Source: JBBQZU01 sp038207425 (GTDB lineage: Bacteria > Bacteroidota > Bacteroidia > Flavobacteriales_D > Cryomorphaceae). From it: a DNA stretch of 40,273 bases. This document shows positions 35,708 through 40,273 of the stretch, in pieces. The stretch lies in NCBI GenBank assembly GCA_038207425.1, contig JBBQZU010000027.1, forward strand, positions 1 through 40,273. The letters are read 5' to 3'. Position 1 is the stretch's first letter. Each line of letters opens with the position of its first letter. A program made the position numbers and the translations under genes. Under the pieces are notes generated by a model. It did not search any database. It was given only the letters and a program-made list of their open reading frames with translations, and had not been told where the DNA came from.

Positions 35708-36131
35708 GCGGGCGAAGATACTGTTTTGAAGGGGGCAGGCAATCAATATTCCTTTTCGAATGCGCTTTCCTAAAGATGGCTCTACAGGTGCTTTTCAATG
35801 TAGATTCTGCCTGCGGATTACGCGTGTTGATAATTCTGTTCATGGATTGATTTAAGTAGATATGCCCGCCACCCCGTTTATTAGCTTACCTTTGCATCGC
35901 TTATTTGGGTTTTGTAGTTTTTTTGTTGCTTTTTGAATGGCCCGGAGTAGTTTTATTTGCTTAAGAATGATTGCTTACACGTATTATTACTTGCCTATCC
36001 CCGAGCTGATTTCCGGCAATAAAACACCAACCCAAATTTTTTAATTTTTAAACTTAATTCAAGCATACAGGTTAATTCCTTTTGCAGCATATTGTAAGAA
36101 GTGAAAAACCATTTTCCCCTTAAAACTCATT
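35708..36131. other. Intergenic region before the desaturase with a possible long leader
   Basis: No gene is supported here. TACCTTTG, a perfect TAnnTTTG box, lies at 35887-35894 on the plus strand, 237 bases before the desaturase ATG. A long 5' leader is therefore possible. There is no good TTG at the -33 position. I see no riboswitch fold. Confidence 0.45.
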
Positions 36132-37289
36132 ATGAGCGAACTCACAAAATTTCGATTTCCAACCAAGAAAGACAAAGATTTCATCTCAACTCTGCGCCGC
36201 AGGGTGAATGATTACTTCAATGAGCACAACATCTCCAAAAATGCCAACTCCAAGATATTTGCCAAAACGGTGGTAATGTATTCACTTTATCTGCTGCCAT
36301 TTGCGGGACTTTTCCTGCTTAGCAGCGCCGGATACTGGGTGCAAATATTACTTTGGGGATTTACGGGTCTCGGCGCAGCCGGCATTGGCGCCAACATCAT
36401 GCACGACGCAATGCATGGTGCGACATTTGCCAGCGACCGCGCCAACAAAATCATGGGCCTTTGTATGAATATAATTGGCGGCCATGCCCCTTCATGGCAT
36501 CTCCAGCACAATGTGCTGCACCATGCTTATACCAATATCGACGGGGCTGACCTTGATATTGACGGGCCGCCACTTTTGCGCTTTTCACCCCATCAGAAAA
36601 AAAGAAAAGTACATAAGTACCAACATATCTACGCATGGCCGCTTTATTCTCTTATGACTTTGTTCAGGACCTTCCTTACCGATTTTACCAATCTCTGGCA
36701 GTTCAGAAGCATGGGCGTAATTAAAACAAAGCAGGAGTTCAATAAGCTATTGATTGATCTCATAGCGTGGAAAGTGATTTACTTATCGGTTTTCTTAGTA
36801 TTACCGCTTGCCTTGCTTCCTGTTCCGATATGGCTTACCATTACAGGTTTTGTATTGATGCATCTTGTTACAGGCTTCATAATGTCTGTAGTATTTCAAT
36901 GTGCTCATATACTTGAAACCTGCGAATATCCGCTGCCCGATGATGAAGGTGCAATGGAGAATAACTGGGCAGTACATCAACTGCTTACCACATCAAATTT
37001 TTCGCCTACCAGCAAATGGTTTTCATGGCTCGTAGGCGGATTGAACTTTCAGGTGGAGCACCACCTATTCCAGAACATCAGTCATGTGCATTACCGCAAG
37101 CTTAGCGCCATTGTGGCGGCTACAGCCGACGAATACGGCATTAGGTACAATATGGAGAAAAGCTTCTTTTCTGCCATCTGGAACCACGGTAAAATGCTCA
37201 AAGCACTCGGCACCATGAATGATGTAACCCCTTCGCAACCGGCTACAATAGCGGTTCGATCGACGAAACCAACCTTTATCAATAATTGA
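36132..37289 (+). CDS. Membrane fatty acid desaturase/acyl-CoA desaturase
   Basis: The 385-residue protein has the three His boxes of the membrane di-iron desaturases: HDAMHG at 91-96, HNVLHH at 126-131 and QVEHH at 307-311. It has hydrophobic spans near 44-90 and 210-257. The QxxHH third box and overall layout resemble front-end or linoleoyl-CoA desaturases. The substrate and double-bond position are inferred. It introduces double bonds in fatty acids at the membrane and could serve cold adaptation. The stop overlaps the TTG start of the helicase downstream. Confidence 0.9.
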   Translation: MSELTKFRFPTKKDKDFISTLRRRVNDYFNEHNISKNANSKIFAKTVVMYSLYLLPFAGLFLLSSAGYWVQILLWGFTGLGAAGIGANIMHDAMHGATFASDRANKIMGLCMNIIGGHAPSWHLQHNVLHHAYTNIDGADLDIDGPPLLRFSPHQKKRKVHKYQHIYAWPLYSLMTLFRTFLTDFTNLWQFRSMGVIKTKQEFNKLLIDLIAWKVIYLSVFLVLPLALLPVPIWLTITGFVLMHLVTGFIMSVVFQCAHILETCEYPLPDDEGAMENNWAVHQLLTTSNFSPTSKWFSWLVGGLNFQVEHHLFQNISHVHYRKLSAIVAATADEYGIRYNMEKSFFSAIWNHGKMLKALGTMNDVTPSQPATIAVRSTKPTFINN

Positions 37290-38512
37290 GAAATAATAGA
37301 AATGCCCGACCGGCAAGAGTAGGGCAACCAAAAAACCAAAATACCGGCAATACTAACCACAGACAGGGGTCCAAGCCAAATGCTTCCACAGGTAAAGCCA
37401 AAGTGGTGAAAACAATGGATGTGGCGTTGCTTACCAAAGAGGCGCTGCCACTTGAGAATAAGCAAACCAAGTCGGATGTCCCATTTTCAGAATTGCCGCT
37501 CTCGGCCCGGCTGCAGGACCTGCTTCGTAAAAAAGGCTATACCCACCCAACGCCTATTCAGGTAGAAACCATAAAGCCCCTGCTTGAAGGCCGCGACATT
37601 ATGGGTATTGCACAAACCGGTACAGGTAAAACTGCTGCCTTCTTGCTACCACTTATTGAGCGAATGACAGCAGGCCAAAGTCTTAAAACCCTTGTTCTTG
37701 TCCCCACACGCGAACTGGCACTGCAGGTACACGAAGAATTCAGAAGTCTTACGGAAGGAATGCGCTTCGATGCGGCCTGTTTTATAGGAGGCACCAATCT
37801 GGAGCGCGACCTGGGTACATTGCGCCGCCCCATGAATCTAATTGTAGGCACACCGGGCAGATTGCTCGACCTAGCCAACCGCGGAGCGCTTAAACTGGGA
37901 AGTTTCAACGTGCTCATCCTCGATGAGTTTGACCGTATGCTCGATATGGGTTTCGCCCCAGATGTGAACCGCATCACCAAAATGATGACGGGTAGAAAAC
38001 AGACATTGCTCTTTTCAGCTACTGTAGACAAAACACAGAAGAAGCTCATTGATGGTTTGCTCCACAATCCGGTGGAAGTGAAAGTGAGCACAGGCGAAGC
38101 TACCGGCGACCATATTGAGCAACAATCGGTGCGCATCGGCGCTGACCAAAACAAATTCAAGGTGCTTGTGGATATGCTTTCACGGCCTGATTTCGACAAG
38201 GTATTGCTCTTTGCAGAAACCAAACGCGGTGTGAGCCGCCTCACAGTAATGCTCAAAAAAGCTGGTGTTCAGGTTGAACAGATACATGGCGACAAATCTC
38301 AAAACTCACGGCAGAACGCCTTGGAAAAATTCAAGTCGGGCAAAATTCAGGTGCTTGTAGCAACCGATGTAGCTGCCCGCGGAATTGATGTAAGCGACGT
38401 AACCCATGTAATAAACTATCAGGTGCCACGTACTTATGACAGTTACGTGCATCGCATAGGCCGCACCGGTAGAGCCGGAAAAGCTGGAAAAGCCTACACT
38501 TTTGTAGATTAA
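37286..38512 (+). CDS. DEAD-box-family RNA helicase with a DEFD motif
   Basis: The 408-residue protein carries the helicase core. It shows Q motif PTPIQ near 88-92, AQTGTGKT 109-116, PTREL 140-144, GG and TPGR 189-192, motif II DEFD 213-216 in place of DEAD, SAT near 235-240, ARGID and HRIGRTGRAG near the end. The N-terminal 60 residues are basic and low in structure. The chain stops shortly after motif VI, with no C-terminal tail. The chosen start TTG overlaps the desaturase stop; the internal ATG at residue 44 is an alternative. It unwinds RNA, probably in ribosome assembly or at low temperature, which would fit the coupled desaturase. Confidence 0.9.
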   Translation: MRNNRNARPARVGQPKNQNTGNTNHRQGSKPNASTGKAKVVKTMDVALLTKEALPLENKQTKSDVPFSELPLSARLQDLLRKKGYTHPTPIQVETIKPLLEGRDIMGIAQTGTGKTAAFLLPLIERMTAGQSLKTLVLVPTRELALQVHEEFRSLTEGMRFDAACFIGGTNLERDLGTLRRPMNLIVGTPGRLLDLANRGALKLGSFNVLILDEFDRMLDMGFAPDVNRITKMMTGRKQTLLFSATVDKTQKKLIDGLLHNPVEVKVSTGEATGDHIEQQSVRIGADQNKFKVLVDMLSRPDFDKVLLFAETKRGVSRLTVMLKKAGVQVEQIHGDKSQNSRQNALEKFKSGKIQVLVATDVAARGIDVSDVTHVINYQVPRTYDSYVHRIGRTGRAGKAGKAYTFVD

Positions 38513-38696
38513 GGTCAGATTTGGTTTTCAGTCTATTGACAATATCAAATAAATTATTCTTTCAATACCACTGGGTTGTGTAGTATTCCATAAGCTGTTT
38601 TGATTGAAAAAATAAATTTACCAGAATTTTACCATCCGGTGCCCTACAAAATAGAAAGTATATAACAGATCACATCTGTCCAAAACGTTTCTAATT

Positions 38697-39212
38697 TGAT
38701 ATAAAAAAAATTGGAGTTGGCCCGGAAAAATCCGGTTTGTTTAAAGTGCGATCCATAAACAAACCAACTCCGGCATGGAGATCACACTATTTGCGCAGAT
38801 ATTCCAAAAGATTAACAAGAAATCTTTCGATAAGCTTGTATAAAAGCATCAATCCAATAAACATTGTAAAGGCAATGATGCCTGGCTTCATCATGTAACG
38901 ATGATATTTTGCCGGTTTTCTAAGTCAAACAGCCTCAATGAAATTTGTAATGGGATGCGAAGTGCTACTGGCGATTTGAACCATTTGGGATTGACCAAAG
39001 CGGTGAACAAATCAAGCCTTGCATACAATAATGAGCACCGCTCGTGGGAACTATTTCGCGGTGTGTACTTTCTGCCCTATGATCAGTTGTCTCCTGGAAT
39101 GAAGCATATGCGTAAAGTTTTCACAAAGCGTAAGATATATCTGCTTGACTCAACAGTTATAGACCTATGCCTGAAAGTATTTGACTGGGCTCATTTTCGT
39201 AAAGAGAAGTAA
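38697..39212 (+). pseudogene. IS4-family (DUF4372-type) transposase relic, left end plus N-terminal part
   Basis: The leader (38697-38774) contains nested inverted repeats and ends in CGGCATG. From the ATG at 38775 the frame reads EITLFAQIFQKINKKSFDKL and meets an in-frame TAA at 38841-38843. It then continues as TMIFCRFSKSNSLNEICNGM, VNKSSLAYNNEHRSWELF and LLDSTVIDLCLKVFDWAHFR. This is the DUF4372 N-terminus and the first catalytic Asp motif of Bacteroidota IS4 elements. The frame stops at 39210-39212, just after FRKEK, so about two thirds of the transposase with the other catalytic residues is gone. Not active. Confidence 0.85.
38719..38774 (+). promoter_or_regulatory. Hairpin-forming leader of the IS4 relic
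   Basis: Three inverted repeats are visible: CCGGA/TCCGG around AAAA, GGTTTGTTTA/TAAACAAACC around 12 bases, and outer GGAGTTGG/CCAACTCC. The fold ends four bases before the ATG. It could block translation of the transposase when transcription enters from outside, as known for other insertion sequences. The function here is inferred. Confidence 0.55.
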
Positions 39213-39514
39213 CGGTAAATGCTAAACTGGATACGGCTCAATACAGCCGTATTGAGAACGGCAAAACTGACCCATCTCTAACTACATTAGAACGCATTTC
39301 AAAAGCCATGGGAGTTTCCCTGTCAGATTTATTCGCTATTACTGAAGAACTTAAAGAGATAAACTCCTACGATAAATCTACAATGGAAAAAGTGGCGTTA
39401 ATGGAAACGCTGAACGATGAAGAAAAACATACCATTTACGTAATGCTTGATGCCTTTATTGGTAAGCGTAAAGTAAAGGATGCTTTGAGCGGTGTTCTAA
39501 AAGATGCAAAATAA
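39213..39514 (+). pseudogene. XRE-family transcription regulator, N-terminus lost
   Basis: Directly after the IS4 relic's stop, an open frame reads AKLDTAQYSRIENGKTDPSL, then LERISKAMGVSLSDLFAI. This is the recognition half of an XRE helix-turn-helix. A helical tail follows, with ALMETLNDEEKHTIYVML and DAFIGKRKVKDALSG. The first helices of the HTH and the start codon are missing; only a late ATG at 39308 exists, inside the HTH. The truncated end lies at the IS4 junction, so the mobile element or a deletion removed it. DNA binding is probably lost. Confidence 0.75.
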
Positions 39515-39516
39515 AA

Positions 39517-39543
39517 AAGCCTTACATTATTTCTGCAAGGCTT
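39517..39543. terminator. Bidirectional terminator between the XRE relic and the convergent gene
   Basis: AAGCCTT at 39517-39523 pairs with AAGGCTT at 39537-39543, with A-rich sequence on the left and T-rich on the right. The two convergent reading frames end on either side. Confidence 0.55.
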
Positions 39544-39549
39544 CTGTTT

Positions 39550-40050
39550 CTATAAAAACTCCAATGTATTTATCATTTTTTCAAAGTCGGGGTACTTTTC
39601 CTCTGTGTTTCGGTTGCCGATGGCACTGCATGTAATACTGTATAAATTCTTTCCTTTGGCAGCGCTGTAAATACAAGCTCCTTTGCCATTGCGGAACATC
39701 TTAAATTCTTGTGCCTTAAAATGCTTGAACTGCTTTACTGCTGTGCTTGATATAGTACAGCCACACTTGGATAGTATTGCTTTTTTATATTCTGCTCCGT
39801 AAACATTGGGTACACTCTATACATTTGGCATCGCTACTTTGGTAATGCTGATGATACACTGCTGATTGCCTACTTCATCTTTTATTGTAAAGGTTTCTAA
39901 ATAACCCTGTGCCTTTTCCTGTTTTTGACTATCGTAATGCTTACCCAAATCTATGCGGTAATCCGCAGTTTGGTAAAATGTGAGCAATAAGCAAAGTAAT
40001 AAGTTAGGCGTTCGATGTGGTCTAGTTTTACTGGACATATTTCTATTCAA
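39550..40050 (-). pseudogene. Hypothetical secreted protein interrupted by an in-frame TAG
   Basis: A frame from 40050 reads a hydrophobic N-terminus (TPNLLLCLLLTFYQTADYRI), then YLETFTIKDEVGNQQCIISI, and meets TAG at 39817-39819. The same frame continues open for about 88 more codons to a stop at 39550: YGAEYKKAILSKCGCTISST, AVKQFKHFKAQEFKMFRNGK, GACIYSAAKGKNLYSITCSA, DFEKMINTLEFL. The pieces clearly belong to one protein of about 166 residues with several cysteines. I do not recognise the family. A single point mutation explains the TAG; suppression or a sequencing error are alternatives. Confidence 0.65.
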
Positions 40051-40118
40051 ACATAGTTGTTTTAGTGTTTGTAAAGATGGGTTTGGGGAGACTCATGACT
40101 TTTTATTTTGTTCATAAC

Positions 40119-40273
40119 CTATGCAGCTATCCGGTATTCATTTAGATACGCTTTCACTGGTGGTTGATCACCGATGGAAGAATGGTCTCTTCGGTGATTG
40201 TAATACCCAATAAATTCGGCACAGGCTTGGTGCAACTCGCGTCCATTCTCGGGTTTGCAGAGGTAGAGCTTGT
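40119..40273 (-). CDS. IS3-family transposase (OrfB), C-terminal end only
   Basis: The frame enters from the right edge and ends at 40119-40121. It reads KLYLCKPENGRELHQACAEF, IGYYNHRRDHSSIGDQPPVK and AYLNEYRIAA. The YYNHRRDHSS stretch is the C-terminal signature of IS3 OrfB integrase-type transposases. The rest of the element lies outside the window. No terminal repeat could be defined at the left end. Confidence 0.85.
   Translation of the reverse strand, partial: KLYLCKPENGRELHQACAEFIGYYNHRRDHSSIGDQPPVKAYLNEYRIAA

Noticed and set aside
37558..38256. 232-codon frame on the minus strand
   Set aside because: It lies fully antisense to the helicase and is rich in Ser, Arg and Pro, as expected for a mirror frame.
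1..40273. CRISPR array or cas genes
   Set aside because: No regularly spaced repeats and no Cas motifs were seen.

Overview
The window looks like a chromosomal piece of a Bacteroidota bacterium. This rests on the -33/-7 promoter type (TTG-N19-TAnnTTTG, complete in front of the HU gene), the A-rich leaders in place of strong Shine-Dalgarno sites, and the gene families present: START-like protein, LptF/G permease, YqgE, a Bacteroidota-style IS4/DUF4372 transposase, and an IS1595 transposase. Genus cannot be assigned from the sequence alone. One tRNA (CAU) is present; there is no rRNA and no CRISPR array.

Layout. (1) 1-7313, minus: a very large cyclic beta-glucan synthase-like gene (GT84, glycoamylase-like and GH94 domains) that runs off the left edge. 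(2) 7343-8117: relics of an IS1595 transposase and of an IS4-type left end. (3) 8150-11335, minus: a tight five-gene envelope/stress operon (YtxH, holin-like, unknown, DUF748, YihY). (4) 11649-14932, minus: a GH130 phosphorylase followed by a broken GT4-plus-barrel glycosyltransferase. (5) 15100-19076, minus: small stress or membrane genes (HPF-like, acidic unknown, HdeD-like, a secreted unknown, YceI and a broken partner). (6) 19288-19871: a decayed ORF and a small unknown ORF. (7) 19868-38512: a compact, intact housekeeping block. It holds ribBA, GT4, LptF/G, a START-like protein, tRNA-CAU, an exonuclease-GIY-YIG fusion, a lipoprotein, rhomboid, an aminotransferase IV, YqgE, pdxH, GT2, a TrmH-like gene, HU, fmt, an RlmI-like gene, an RsmI-like gene, LMW-PTP, a desaturase and a DEAD-box helicase. 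(8) 38700-40273: a graveyard of an IS4 relic fused to a beheaded XRE regulator, a gene with an in-frame TAG, and the end of an IS3 transposase.

How the genes fit together. The left 19 kb joins two systems related to phosphorolytic carbohydrate chemistry (NdvB-type GH94 and GH130/GT4) with genes whose families are linked to envelope and stationary-phase stress. This is best read as a stress-survival or envelope-glycan island, now partly decaying. The GT4 has three lesions and the YceI partner has two stops, while GH130 and the YihY operon are intact. The core block is by contrast free of visible damage. Two copies of an IS4-type leader with a strong hairpin face each other in inverted orientation about 30.6 kb apart, near the outer limits of the intact material.
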